Assembly (NCBI GenBank): GCA_050302175.1
Contig: JBNLAN010000008.1
Span: 1-64,000 of the forward strand
Direction: 5' to 3'
DNA from: JBNLAN01 sp050302175
GTDB lineage: Bacteria; Pseudomonadota; Zetaproteobacteria; Mariprofundales; Mariprofundaceae
DNA length: 64,000 nucleotides
This document shows positions 16,129 through 24,372 of this stretch, piece after piece; positions within the stretch are counted from its first letter, which is position 1; every line of letters begins with the position of its first letter. The position numbers and the translations under genes are program-made. The notes under the pieces were generated by a model. That model made no database searches and was not told the origin of the DNA. It saw nothing but the letters and a program-made list of their open reading frames with translations.

Positions 16129-16602
16129 ATGCAAAAAATCACCCCGTTTTTATGGTTTGACCATCAGGCGGAAGAGGCCATGGAGTTCTACATTTCCATT
16201 TTCCCGAACTCAAAAGTGCTAAGCGTAAATCGCTACGGCCCCAATGCTCCCATGCCGGAAGGTACGGTGATGACGGCCAGCTTCGAACTGAATGGCCAGC
16301 GCTTCGTCGCCCTCAACGGCGGCCCGATATACAGCTTCTCACCGGCCACCTCCTTCGTAGTGGACTGCAAGGATCAGGCCGAGGTTGATTACTATTGGGA
16401 GAAGCTCGGTGAAGGCGGGCAATACAACCGATGTGCCTGGCTGGACGACAAGTTCGGCGTCACCTGGCAGGTCGTGCCGAAACAGCTCGGCGAGTTTTTG
16501 AGCGACCCTGATCCTGGCAGAGCCGGGCGTGCTATGCAGGCGATGCTGCAGATGCAGAAGATCGACATCGCGGCACTGCAACATGCCGCCGATACATCAT
16601 AA
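16129..16602 (+). CDS. PhnB-like VOC-family protein
   Basis: A 157-residue vicinal-oxygen-chelate protein of the PhnB/3-demethylubiquinone-methyltransferase-like group: ITPFLWFDHQAEEAMEFYIS, IFPNSKVLSVNRYG, VMTASFELNGQRFVALNGG and the second-module CAWLDDKFGVTWQVVP. These small proteins form domain-swapped dimers with a metal or small-molecule pocket; their natural ligands are mostly unknown. CAAAGGAGACAGTT precedes the ATG. It is the last gene before the fourth CTGACA palindrome. Confidence 0.87.
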   Translation: MQKITPFLWFDHQAEEAMEFYISIFPNSKVLSVNRYGPNAPMPEGTVMTASFELNGQRFVALNGGPIYSFSPATSFVVDCKDQAEVDYYWEKLGEGGQYNRCAWLDDKFGVTWQVVPKQLGEFLSDPDPGRAGRAMQAMLQMQKIDIAALQHAADTS

Positions 16603-16615
16603 AATAAATATCTCA

Positions 16616-16645
16616 CCACTGCTGACACGCTGTTGTCAGCAGTGG
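16616..16645. repeat. CTGACA/TGTCAG palindrome, copy 4
   Basis: The longest copy: perfect 12-base arms CCACTGCTGACA and TGTCAGCAGTGG around CGCTGT. It starts 14 bases after the PhnB-like stop and ends 42 bases before the next VOC gene. No U-tract follows. The core matches copies 1-3. Confidence 0.75.
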
Positions 16646-16687
16646 GTTCGTAGAATTTCCTGACTTTCTAGACAAAAGGAGAAAACC

Positions 16688-17056
16688 ATGAAAGGAAATG
16701 CTATTGGTTGGTTTGAAATTTACGTTCAGGAGATGGAGCGCGCCAAACGCTTCTACGAGTCGGTCTTCCAGGTCACACTGGAAAAACTGGAAAGTCCGGA
16801 GATCGAAATGTGGGGATTCCCGTCGGACATGGAACAATACGGCGCCTCCGGCTCACTGGTGAAGATGGAAGGCATGCCCTCCGGCGGCAACAGCACACTG
16901 GTCTACTTCACCTGCAAGGACTGCGCTGTTGAAGCTGCCCGCGCCAAAGAAGCGGGCGGCAGTATCGCACGTGAGAAGTTCTCCATCGGTCAGTACGGAT
17001 TCATCGCACTGGTGGTGGATACGGAAGGCAACATGATCGGTTTGCACTCCATGTAA
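16688..17056 (+). CDS. VOC-family (glyoxalase/bleomycin resistance-like) protein
   Basis: A 122-residue VOC protein: AIGWFEIYVQEMERAKRFYE at the N-terminus, TLEKLESPEIEMWGFPS, TLVYFTCKDCAVEAARAKEA and FIALVVDTEGNMIGLHS. The last block carries the Glu/His metal-ligand region of the second module (DTEGNMIGLHS). It resembles lactoylglutathione-lyase-like proteins of unknown substrate. AAAAGGAGAAAACC precedes the ATG. It stands alone between palindrome copy 4 and a strong terminator. Confidence 0.88.
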   Translation: MKGNAIGWFEIYVQEMERAKRFYESVFQVTLEKLESPEIEMWGFPSDMEQYGASGSLVKMEGMPSGGNSTLVYFTCKDCAVEAARAKEAGGSIAREKFSIGQYGFIALVVDTEGNMIGLHSM

Positions 17057-17071
17057 TAGACCCCAAACAGA

Positions 17072-17097
17072 AAAGGCCCGCAGCATTGCGGGCCTTT
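17072..17097 (+). terminator. Intrinsic terminator after the VOC gene
   Basis: Perfect 11-base arms AAAGGCCCGCA and TGCGGGCCTTT around GCAT, followed by CGCTTT. The A-rich and T-rich ends make it usable in both directions, serving the VOC gene and the minus-strand 30-codon gene that ends at 17144. Confidence 0.8.
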
Positions 17098-17143
17098 CGC
17101 TTTAGATCGTCCAGCTTTTACTGCGGACTAAACAAACTTGTCA

Positions 17144-17236
17144 TCAGTTATAGCTGAAGGTTTTGAATGCGACGTGGAAGAACGCAAACGAATAGATCGC
17201 CACGAATGTTCCGGCAAACGCCAATACTTTTTTCAT
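17144..17236 (-). CDS. 30-residue membrane peptide, paralogue A
   Basis: A 30-codon gene with the ribosome site GGAGGTTGTT directly before its ATG. The product has a Lys-Lys N-terminus, a hydrophobic stretch LAFAGTFVAIYSFAFF, then HVAFKTFSYN. The same protein pattern is encoded at 20569-20661, with 19 of 30 positions identical including YSFAF, H, AFK and FSY. This conservation, the good ribosome site and the strict length support a real gene. It predicts one inner-membrane helix with a short polar end. It diverges from the vWA lipoprotein gene. I do not recognise the family. Confidence 0.7.
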   Translation of the reverse strand: MKKVLAFAGTFVAIYSFAFFHVAFKTFSYN

Positions 17237-17420
17237 AACAACCTCCTTCGCCCGTCTCAGGGCATAACTTCATTTACAGGCCGTATAGTGAGCATTGGTG
17301 TTAAAGAAGGTATGACGTTGAAATTAAAGTATTTTTATTTTGTTTAACCCCTTTTTGCATTCCTTGCGTTTACAGGTTCAGGCAAACGCCGAATACCACA
17401 CAAGACAAAGGAGTCTAATT

Positions 17421-19196
17421 ATGAACACCTCACTCAAACTGGCCATCGCACTATGCACAGCAATGCTCATCGTCGCTTGCCAGAGCGAAAAGAAAACTGA
17501 AGTCGAGACTGACACCGTGCAAAACACGGTTCAGCAGGCTGTACCTAAAGAAACTCGTCTCAATGAAGCACTTGGCCGCGAAGAGGCGGAAGCTAAAGCC
17601 GGGCGCCCTGCAGCAACCCTGACCAGACGTCAGCTACCGGCCAAAATGAAAACGGAGGCGGCCGACCGTGCTGCGGGAAGCGTGCATTTCGCCTACTCCC
17701 CTCCAACGCAAGCGTATTGGCCCCCGCAACCACAGGATCGGGAGAACTACGCCCATTACGAAAACAACCCGGTGAAGCTGGCTGCAGTGCACCCGGTCTC
17801 CACCTTCAGTATCGATGTGGATACCGGCAGTTACGCCAATGTGCGACGCATGCTGAATGAGGGCCGCCTGCCACCACAGGATGCGGTACGCATCGAAGAG
17901 ATGATCAACTACTTCGGTTACGACTATCAGGGGCCGAAAAGCCGCAGGCAGCCGTTCCGGGTGACCGCCGAAATGGCCCCCGCACCATGGAACAATCAGA
18001 AGCATTTGTTGCACATCGGTATCAAGGGCTTCGAGATGGACAAAAGCCAATTACCGCCATCCAACCTGGTATTTCTTGTCGATGTCTCAGGCTCCATGCA
18101 GAGCTCCGATAAACTGCCGTTGCTGAAAGAGGCACTGAAAAAGCTGACCCACCAGCTCTCCCGCCGCGACCGAGTGTCGCTGGTGGTCTATGCCGGTGCT
18201 TCCGGCGTAGTGCTCGAGCCAACCGCCGGCAACAATCACCGCCGCATCTCAGCGGCCCTGGACAACCTCTATGCCGGTGGCTCCACCAACGGCGCATCCG
18301 GTATTCGTCTTGCCTACCAGATGGCGGAATCCGCTCTTATCAAGGGCGGCATCAACCGCGTGATTCTCTGCACCGACGGCGACTTCAATGTCGGTACTGT
18401 CAGTTTCGAAGCGCTGGTCGATCTCGTCGATCAAAAGCGTAAATCGGGGATTACACTCACCACGCTCGGCTTCGGCACCGGCAACTATAACGATCGGCTG
18501 ATGGAGCAACTGGCCGACAAGGGCAATGGCAACTACGCCTACATCGATACCGAGAACGAGGCGCAGAAGGTGCTGGTCGACGAAATCGGCTCCACACTGA
18601 TGACCATCGCCAAGGACGTGAAGATCCAGATCGAATTCAATCCTGCGATGGTCGCCGAATATCGCCTGATCGGCTACGAGAACCGCATGCTCAAGCGCGA
18701 GGACTTTAACAATGATCAGGTGGATGCGGGTGACATCGGCGCTGGCCACACCGTAACCGCACTTTATGAAATCACCCTGAAGGGCAAAAAAGGACTGATC
18801 GATCCGCTGCGTTATGACGGCAAACAGGTAACGGGGAAAAAATCGAATGAGATCGCCTTCCTGCGCCTGCGCTACAAGCAACCGGAAAGTGACCACAGCC
18901 AACTCATCGAATATCCGCTGCATCGCAAGATGATCAAATCCTTCGCCAAAACCAGCAAACGCTTCCGCTTCGCCGCCTCTGTGGCCGCTTTCGGTGACCT
19001 CTTGCGCGGTGGCCAATACTCCAATGGTTTCTCCTACGACGATGTAGCAACCCTTGCTCGCCACTCGCGCGAAAAAGATGGCTTCGGCTACAAAAGCGAA
19101 TTTGTACAACTGGTGCAGACCGCCAAACGACTCGATTCACGTGTTCCTCTGCGTGAACATCCCGTGTCCTATGATGATGGCCTTATTATCGAATAG
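17421..19196 (+). CDS. vWA-domain lipoprotein (YfbK-like, DUF3520-type C-terminus)
   Basis: A 591-residue lipoprotein precursor: signal peptide with lipobox LIVAC, Cys20 as the acylation site. After a low-complexity linker comes the YfbK-type N-domain (STFSIDVDTGSYANVRRML, then AVRIEEMINYFGYDY), a von Willebrand A domain with intact MIDAS LVFLVDVSGSMQSSD and CTDGDFNVG, and a C-terminal DUF3520-like segment (FRFAASVAAFGDLLRGG). AAAGGAGTCTAATT precedes the ATG at 17421. Likely in the envelope. It is followed by an ECF sigma factor and a membrane-anchored protein, a frequent pairing whose role is not known to me. Confidence 0.9.
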   Translation: MNTSLKLAIALCTAMLIVACQSEKKTEVETDTVQNTVQQAVPKETRLNEALGREEAEAKAGRPAATLTRRQLPAKMKTEAADRAAGSVHFAYSPPTQAYWPPQPQDRENYAHYENNPVKLAAVHPVSTFSIDVDTGSYANVRRMLNEGRLPPQDAVRIEEMINYFGYDYQGPKSRRQPFRVTAEMAPAPWNNQKHLLHIGIKGFEMDKSQLPPSNLVFLVDVSGSMQSSDKLPLLKEALKKLTHQLSRRDRVSLVVYAGASGVVLEPTAGNNHRRISAALDNLYAGGSTNGASGIRLAYQMAESALIKGGINRVILCTDGDFNVGTVSFEALVDLVDQKRKSGITLTTLGFGTGNYNDRLMEQLADKGNGNYAYIDTENEAQKVLVDEIGSTLMTIAKDVKIQIEFNPAMVAEYRLIGYENRMLKREDFNNDQVDAGDIGAGHTVTALYEITLKGKKGLIDPLRYDGKQVTGKKSNEIAFLRLRYKQPESDHSQLIEYPLHRKMIKSFAKTSKRFRFAASVAAFGDLLRGGQYSNGFSYDDVATLARHSREKDGFGYKSEFVQLVQTAKRLDSRVPLREHPVSYDDGLIIE

Positions 19197-19210
19197 TTTG
19201 CCATGCCTTG

Positions 19211-19234
19211 AGGGCCCTGCGTTTGCGGGGCCCT
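19211..19234 (+). terminator. Hairpin between vWA and sigma genes
   Basis: Arms AGGGCCCTGC and GCGGGGCCCT with one G-T mismatch around GTTT, 14 bases after the vWA stop and followed by TTCGGGC. The T-run is short, so it may attenuate rather than stop transcription into the sigma gene at 19270. Confidence 0.6.
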
Positions 19235-19269
19235 TTCGGGCACTTCTGCAAAAGGTTACATTGGCCTGC

Positions 19270-19827
19270 ATGGATGAGCATTCCGACGAAGCATTGATGC
19301 AGACCTACCAGCGCGGTGACGCGCAGGCCTTCGAAACGCTCTATGCCCGCCACAAAGGAGCGCTCTACCGCTTCATGCTGCGCTCAGTTTCCGAACCAGC
19401 CCTGGCCGAGGAGCTATTTCAGGAGGCGTGGTTCAAGCTCATCCGCGCCCGCAGCAGCTACCGTCCTGATGCTAAATTCACCACCTGGCTCTACCGCATC
19501 GCGGGGAATCTCCTGATCGACCACTACCGTAAACAGGGCAAATGGGACGAGGCGCTGGAAGCGGATGGAGAAGCACTGTGCCTGATAGCCGCTGCCGACT
19601 ACGAACAACCCGAGGTGCAGACGCATGCCAACCGGCAAATCCAGCGGCTACTCGATTGCCTTGCACTACTGCCTGCGGCGCAGAAGCAGGTGTTCCTGCT
19701 GAAGGAGGAGGCCGGACTCGCCATTGAGGAGATTGCAAACGCACTAAGCGCCGGCAAGGAGGCGATCAAAAGCCGCATGCGCTATGCGGTGCAGAAGTTG
19801 CGTGAATGCATGGGGGATTTACTTTGA
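19270..19827 (+). CDS. ECF RNA polymerase sigma factor
   Basis: A 185-residue ECF sigma factor of normal length. Region 2: YARHKGALYRFMLRSV, ELFQEAWFKLIRARSSYRPD and FTTWLYRIAGNLLIDHYRK. Region 4: LLPAAQKQVFLLKEEAGLAI, then EIANALSAGKEAIKSRMRYA. It starts at ATG 19270 (TTG at 19261 is an alternative closer to AAAAGG). The stop overlaps the TTG start of the following anti-sigma-like gene. It lies downstream of the vWA lipoprotein, after a hairpin. Target promoters are not identifiable here. Confidence 0.92.
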   Translation: MDEHSDEALMQTYQRGDAQAFETLYARHKGALYRFMLRSVSEPALAEELFQEAWFKLIRARSSYRPDAKFTTWLYRIAGNLLIDHYRKQGKWDEALEADGEALCLIAAADYEQPEVQTHANRQIQRLLDCLALLPAAQKQVFLLKEEAGLAIEEIANALSAGKEAIKSRMRYAVQKLRECMGDLL

Positions 19828-20561
19828 ACGACAACCACGACGACATCTCCCGCCTTTACCAGCAAACCCGTCTTGAGGAACCGCCCATGAAGCTCGACTC
19901 GTCGGTGCTCAGCGAAGCACGCCGCGCCGTGGAGAAAAAACCTCGTTTCAATTTTACGCGCTGGCTTGTACCACTCTCCTCCACCGCCGCCATCCTGCTC
20001 ACCGCCACCCTGCTCTTTCACTTACAGCAGGAGCAGCCTGAACTGCTCCCGTTGAAACAACAGGCCAAAGAGTTTTCTGCTCCTGCCACGCTTGGAAAAA
20101 CGTCCCCTGCCCCTGAGAGCACACCGTTGAAAGAGAAGCTGATGAAAGATGTGCGACGTCAGACAGAAATTGCTAAGCCGGCAAAACGGGAAGCTGTCGC
20201 CCCAACTCCAATACCAGCCCCTGCCGCCCCTGCCGCGGCAGAAGATGCGGCGACCGCTCCGGCACGAAATTTCTCCGATAAAGAGATGAAACAGGAGTTC
20301 ATGGGCCGCTCGCAATTAAGAGCGCGCGATGCAGCGGGTGTCGCAGCACCTGCGGCCAGCAAACCAACGCAAACAGAAGCTGTTCCGGAAGCGGAAGCGG
20401 CGATTCTGGAGCCTGGAATCTGGATTGAGAAAATCAGGGCGCTACTGAAAGAGGGTAAAAAAGAGGAGGCTCGCAAAGAGTTTGAAGCCTTCAAGGCTGC
20501 GTATCCCGACTACGAACTCCCCGTCGATCTAATAAATGTATTTAGTAGATTGTCCCCATAA
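19824..20561 (+). CDS. Membrane-anchored anti-sigma-factor-like protein
   Basis: A 245-residue protein whose TTG start overlaps the sigma stop (TTGA), with GGGGGATTTAC upstream. Residues 1-45 form a cytosolic segment (ISRLYQQTRLEEPP), a single transmembrane helix is at about 47-66 (WLVPLSSTAAILLTATLLF), then a long Pro/Ala/Lys-rich periplasmic linker, and a C-terminal helical pair (WIEKIRALLKEGKKEEARKE). Position and topology fit an anti-sigma factor of the ECF factor just upstream. No zinc HXXXCXXC motif is seen, so it is not a classical ZAS protein. Confidence 0.75.
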   Translation: MNDNHDDISRLYQQTRLEEPPMKLDSSVLSEARRAVEKKPRFNFTRWLVPLSSTAAILLTATLLFHLQQEQPELLPLKQQAKEFSAPATLGKTSPAPESTPLKEKLMKDVRRQTEIAKPAKREAVAPTPIPAPAAPAAAEDAATAPARNFSDKEMKQEFMGRSQLRARDAAGVAAPAASKPTQTEAVPEAEAAILEPGIWIEKIRALLKEGKKEEARKEFEAFKAAYPDYELPVDLINVFSRLSP

Positions 20562-20568
20562 TCCCTCA

Positions 20569-20661
20569 TCAACCGTAGCTGAAAGACTTGAAAGCGATAT
20601 GGATAAATGCAAAGGAATAGAGTGCGACAAACACTCCGACAAATAACAGCAACCTTCGCAT
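20569..20661 (-). CDS. 30-residue membrane peptide, paralogue B
   Basis: A 30-codon gene with AAGGGGGTGGCT just before its ATG. Product pattern: Arg-Arg N-terminus, LLLFVGVFVALYSFAFIH, then IAFKSFSYG. It is the paralogue of 17144-17236 (63 per cent identical, same length, same minus-strand orientation). Its start is 41 bases downstream of the end of the OlsF-like gene on the same strand, so it is probably the last gene of that transcript. A single membrane helix is predicted. Function unknown. Confidence 0.7.
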   Translation of the reverse strand: MRRLLLFVGVFVALYSFAFIHIAFKSFSYG

Positions 20662-20702
20662 AGCCACCCCCTTGCCGGATCAGGCTTCGGATAGGGTATT
20701 TG

Positions 20703-22442
20703 TTAGCCTGGAAGCCCTTCTGGCTTATCGATATAACGGCTGCGGCGCTCCTCACGAATCGCCTGCACATCCGCCAACAGATAACCATCGACGCAATCAC
20801 CAAAATCATTGTCGATCCCGAAATCAAAAAACTGGATACCGCCCTCTTCACACAATTCGCTGTACTGCTTATAGAGTGTTGGCACGGCAACGTTGAATGC
20901 TTTCAAATACCGCCGCAGCCGTTTGAAGTCGTCCTGATAATCGGTCCCTGAAAAGAGCTCCGACATCTCCTGACGCGATGTCTCCGGCAACCGATATGGT
21001 GTTTTGGCTTGCAGTAGCGGGCCATCCTGTGCACCAAAATAGAGCATGTAGAAACTGATCAGGGCATCTTTGGCTGCACGAGGGTAGGCATGGCTAAGGC
21101 TGACCGGACCGTACATATATCGCACCTCTGGATGCTGCTTCAGATAGGCGCCAATGCCGTGCCACAGATAATCCAGTGCTCGTGTCCCCCAGTATCTCGG
21201 CTGCACGAAACTACGACCCAATTCGATAGCCTGCGGCAGATAGCGTTTATTGAACCGCACATCGAACTCACACAGCTCACTCATATACAGCCCGGCTTCG
21301 CCGTGCTCTTTCAGAATGGACTCACATTCACCGATACGATAGGCGCCCACCACCTCCAGCGCCTCGTCGTCCCAGAGCACAATATGGCGGTAGTGACGGT
21401 CATAGCTATCCAGATCCCGCTTGCCGCCGGTGCCCTCTTCCACCTTACGAAAGGTATACTCGCGCAGACGACCAATCTCCCGCATCAGCGCCGGCGCCCG
21501 TTCGTAATCAGCCAGATAAATGTGCTTGCCATCGTTGGTTGCGCCAATGCGTTCCAGTCCTTTCAACTCCTGCTTGAGCTGTTGCCTGCTCTCCGGGTGG
21601 GCAATGCATTGCTCCGAGGCATAGATCGGCTCAGCACCACGGGCAAGACGATAGAGATGCTTGCGAAACAGCTTGGCATGTCGCGTCAGCGGAAGATCCG
21701 AACGTTGCAGCACTCGCTCCCGAATCAATCCACCAATGGTGAACTTCAGTCGCAGATGTTGTGCCTGAAAAATTTCGTGCGCCAGCAGCATGGTGCCGAG
21801 CGGCTTGTAGAGCATGGATGCAAGATAGAATGACAGGCTGTTTCTGGCATGAATGAAAACCGGAAGAATCGGCGCCTGGGTACGCAAAGCAAATTTCAGG
21901 AACCCGGACTTCCAATAACCATCGCATACGCCCCATGGCCGAAAGCGCGAAACCTCTCCGGCCGGAAAAATAATCACCGCCTCTTCGCGTTCCAGCGCTT
22001 CTTCCACCATGCGCACACTCTCACGCGATACCTTGCCAGTGATATTATCGACAGGAATTAACAATTCGGCCAACTGCGGAATCTGCATCAGCGCCGGATT
22101 GGCCAGAATTCTCACCTTCCGATTCTGGCGCATCTGGCTAACCAACCGAATCAGTGCAAAGGCATCCATGGCTCCCATTGGATGATTGGCGGCAATAATG
22201 ACCTTGCCAATGGCCGGAATATTTTCCAGTTCCCTCTGGTCGGCAGAATATGAGATATCAAGGTGGTCGAGTACAGCATCGATGAAGGGAATACCCTTCT
22301 CCTGATGCAGCTCCAGAAATGAATTAATTTCGCGCTCATGATACAACCCTCGCAACAAAGCAAGTACGGGCGCCGACACAAACGGCGGATACTCGAAAAA
22401 ACGGGGATAATTGAGCCGAATGGCCGATTCTACACTGATCAT
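20703..22442 (-). CDS. olsF: Bifunctional ornithine lipid synthase-like acyltransferase (OlsF type)
   Basis: A 579-residue two-domain protein. The N-terminal half is a PlsC-type O-acyltransferase: AANHPMGAMD with His87 and Asp93, VIIFPAGEVSRF and APILPVFIHARNSLSF. The C-terminal half (about 300-560) is a GNAT-type N-acyltransferase like OlsB: RIGECESILKEHGEAGLYMS, ELCEFDVRFNKRYLPQAIEL and YMYGPVSLSHAYP. This order and length match OlsF, which makes lyso-ornithine lipid and then the diacylated lipid, a phosphate-free membrane lipid. I use the ATG at 22442, where GAGGTGG precedes it. Other GNAT/PlsC fusions are possible. Confidence 0.7.
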   Translation of the reverse strand: MISVESAIRLNYPRFFEYPPFVSAPVLALLRGLYHEREINSFLELHQEKGIPFIDAVLDHLDISYSADQRELENIPAIGKVIIAANHPMGAMDAFALIRLVSQMRQNRKVRILANPALMQIPQLAELLIPVDNITGKVSRESVRMVEEALEREEAVIIFPAGEVSRFRPWGVCDGYWKSGFLKFALRTQAPILPVFIHARNSLSFYLASMLYKPLGTMLLAHEIFQAQHLRLKFTIGGLIRERVLQRSDLPLTRHAKLFRKHLYRLARGAEPIYASEQCIAHPESRQQLKQELKGLERIGATNDGKHIYLADYERAPALMREIGRLREYTFRKVEEGTGGKRDLDSYDRHYRHIVLWDDEALEVVGAYRIGECESILKEHGEAGLYMSELCEFDVRFNKRYLPQAIELGRSFVQPRYWGTRALDYLWHGIGAYLKQHPEVRYMYGPVSLSHAYPRAAKDALISFYMLYFGAQDGPLLQAKTPYRLPETSRQEMSELFSGTDYQDDFKRLRRYLKAFNVAVPTLYKQYSELCEEGGIQFFDFGIDNDFGDCVDGYLLADVQAIREERRSRYIDKPEGLPG

Positions 22443-22505
22443 AACCACCTCACGGGCGGCATCATGCTTCGGCTGTATGTCAGGCGTGTGACAGGAAGGT
22501 GTCAG

Positions 22506-24218
22506 CTATGAGACACGATCAAAAAACTTTGTGATTTCCTCGGCAGACACGGGTTTGCCGAACAGATAGCCCTGCGCCTCATCGCACTCCTCTTCGCGCA
22601 GGAAATTCTGCTGGGTTTTGTTTTCGACACCCTCGGCGGTCGTCTGTAATTGCATAGCACGTGCCATTGCGATTACTGCACGTACAATCTCGGCAGAATT
22701 CGGATCGTGCGTAGCGGCCTGTACGAACGACTGATCAATCTTCAACCGCTGGATCGGATACTTCTGCAAATAACTAAGAGACGAATAGCCCGTACCGAAA
22801 TCGTCAATGGCCAGCTCCACTCCCAGATCGCGTAGGCTTTGCAATAACATAACAACCTGCTCCGGCTCATACATCGTATAGCTTTCGGTAATCTCGAGCT
22901 CGAGATGGGACGGCGGCAACCCGGATGCTTCCAATGTGTTGCGCACCATGGCCACCACATCAGTACGTTGCATTTGCACCCCGGACACATTCACCGCCAC
23001 GCGCTTCAGATCGTATCCGGCATCCAGCCAGCTCGCCATTTGTCGGCAGGCAACATCAAGAACCCACTCGCCTAAAGGGATGATCAAACCGCTCCTCTCT
23101 GCAATCGGCACAAACCTGTCCGGCGGCACACACCCCAGCTCCGGGTGATCGATCCAGCGAATCAATGCCTCGACGCCAACTACCTTTCCTGTTTGCAGCG
23201 ATACCTGCGGCTGATAATGCACACTCAGCTCATTGCGCTCCATTGCCAGCCGCAATTCGGATTCGAGCTTGCTGCGCTCAACAGCCAGCTCTGTCAACCT
23301 CGGATGATAGAAACCATAAGCATTGATTCCTCCCGTTTTGATCTGGCTAATCGCCATGCCGGCATTCGATACAAGCTGCCCGGGCTCTTCTCCATGGTCT
23401 GGGTAAACACTGATCCCGACTCTTGCCTTGGCGTAGATATCGTGTCCATTGACCATAAACGGGCGCGCAAACGCCCCTAGAAGCTTTTCAGCCAGAACGG
23501 CAGCCTCCTGCGATAACTTTAATCCTTCCATCACAACGAGAAATTCGTCACCAGCCAAACGACCCAGCGTATCCTCCCGCCGAAGAAAACTTCTCAGGCG
23601 CTGTGCAATCTGTAGCAGCAATTGATCGCCACCCTGATAGCCATACATGTCGTTGATACCCCTGAACTGATCAACCGCCACAATCACAAGGGCCACCTTC
23701 CAACCATTACGCTTGGTGTGCTCAAAAGCATGCTGCATCCGATCGAGCAGCAACTGATGCCCGGGAAGGTGTGTCAAGGAATCGTAGAGCGCCGAATTCT
23801 CCAACAGCTTTCGTTCCGAAACATCGTGCACAATGGCAAGAGAGCATGCTTTACCGTCATCTTCGAAGCGCGCAATGGAAACTTCTGCAAGGAAGGCCTC
23901 GCCGTCTTTTCGTTGACCCATCACCTCGCCACGTTGATGCATATGCCGGAAAGGTTGGGGCTTAGCCAGGAACTCCTCGACATATTTCACGTGCTTTTTC
24001 TGATATTCTGGGGGCAACAACACACTTAACGGCTTCCCCCGCACTTCCGCAAACTCATAGCCGAACAGATGCTCGGCGACATGATTGAAGACTGTAATAT
24101 TTTGAGCGTGGTCTGTTACCACAATCGCTTCGGTCGACAGCTCGATAAGAGCCGGGAGAAGTTGATTATCCGTATCTGTATGCAACCTCGATCCCCCCCC
24201 GAGCCAGGAAAAAAACAT
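22506..24218 (-). CDS. PAS-GGDEF-EAL protein (c-di-GMP turnover)
   Basis: A 570-residue protein without a signal peptide. PAS domain at about 20-140 (ELSTEAIVVTDHAQNITVFN; VRGKPLSVLLPPEYQKKH). GGDEF domain at about 150-310 with the active-site variant GRLAGDEFLVV and an RxxD inhibitory-site motif (RRED) at the usual distance. EAL domain at about 320-565 with EALIRW, ELEITES, AIDDFGTGYSSLSYL, KIDQSFV and GYLFGKP, so the metal-binding and catalytic residues appear intact. It may be bifunctional or mainly a phosphodiesterase. It lies downstream of the ODP-GGDEF gene. Confidence 0.93.
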   Translation of the reverse strand: MFFSWLGGGSRLHTDTDNQLLPALIELSTEAIVVTDHAQNITVFNHVAEHLFGYEFAEVRGKPLSVLLPPEYQKKHVKYVEEFLAKPQPFRHMHQRGEVMGQRKDGEAFLAEVSIARFEDDGKACSLAIVHDVSERKLLENSALYDSLTHLPGHQLLLDRMQHAFEHTKRNGWKVALVIVAVDQFRGINDMYGYQGGDQLLLQIAQRLRSFLRREDTLGRLAGDEFLVVMEGLKLSQEAAVLAEKLLGAFARPFMVNGHDIYAKARVGISVYPDHGEEPGQLVSNAGMAISQIKTGGINAYGFYHPRLTELAVERSKLESELRLAMERNELSVHYQPQVSLQTGKVVGVEALIRWIDHPELGCVPPDRFVPIAERSGLIIPLGEWVLDVACRQMASWLDAGYDLKRVAVNVSGVQMQRTDVVAMVRNTLEASGLPPSHLELEITESYTMYEPEQVVMLLQSLRDLGVELAIDDFGTGYSSLSYLQKYPIQRLKIDQSFVQAATHDPNSAEIVRAVIAMARAMQLQTTAEGVENKTQQNFLREEECDEAQGYLFGKPVSAEEITKFFDRVS

Positions 24219-24372
24219 TCGTATTCCTGATTCCGAGAGCAAATTACACGCCAGAATGCCAAACCACTCCCGATAAGGGTGGGTGTACCACGCAGCAGGA
24301 AGTACAAACAGGTTAAGCCCCGCCCGGCACCATCAGCCTCCCCGGCGCATCGGACCAACCGAACGTATTTGA

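Noticed and set aside
22470..22512. Fifth copy of the CTGACA palindrome
   Set aside because: Only TGACA/TGTCA arms with mismatched flanks; below what I would call a copy.
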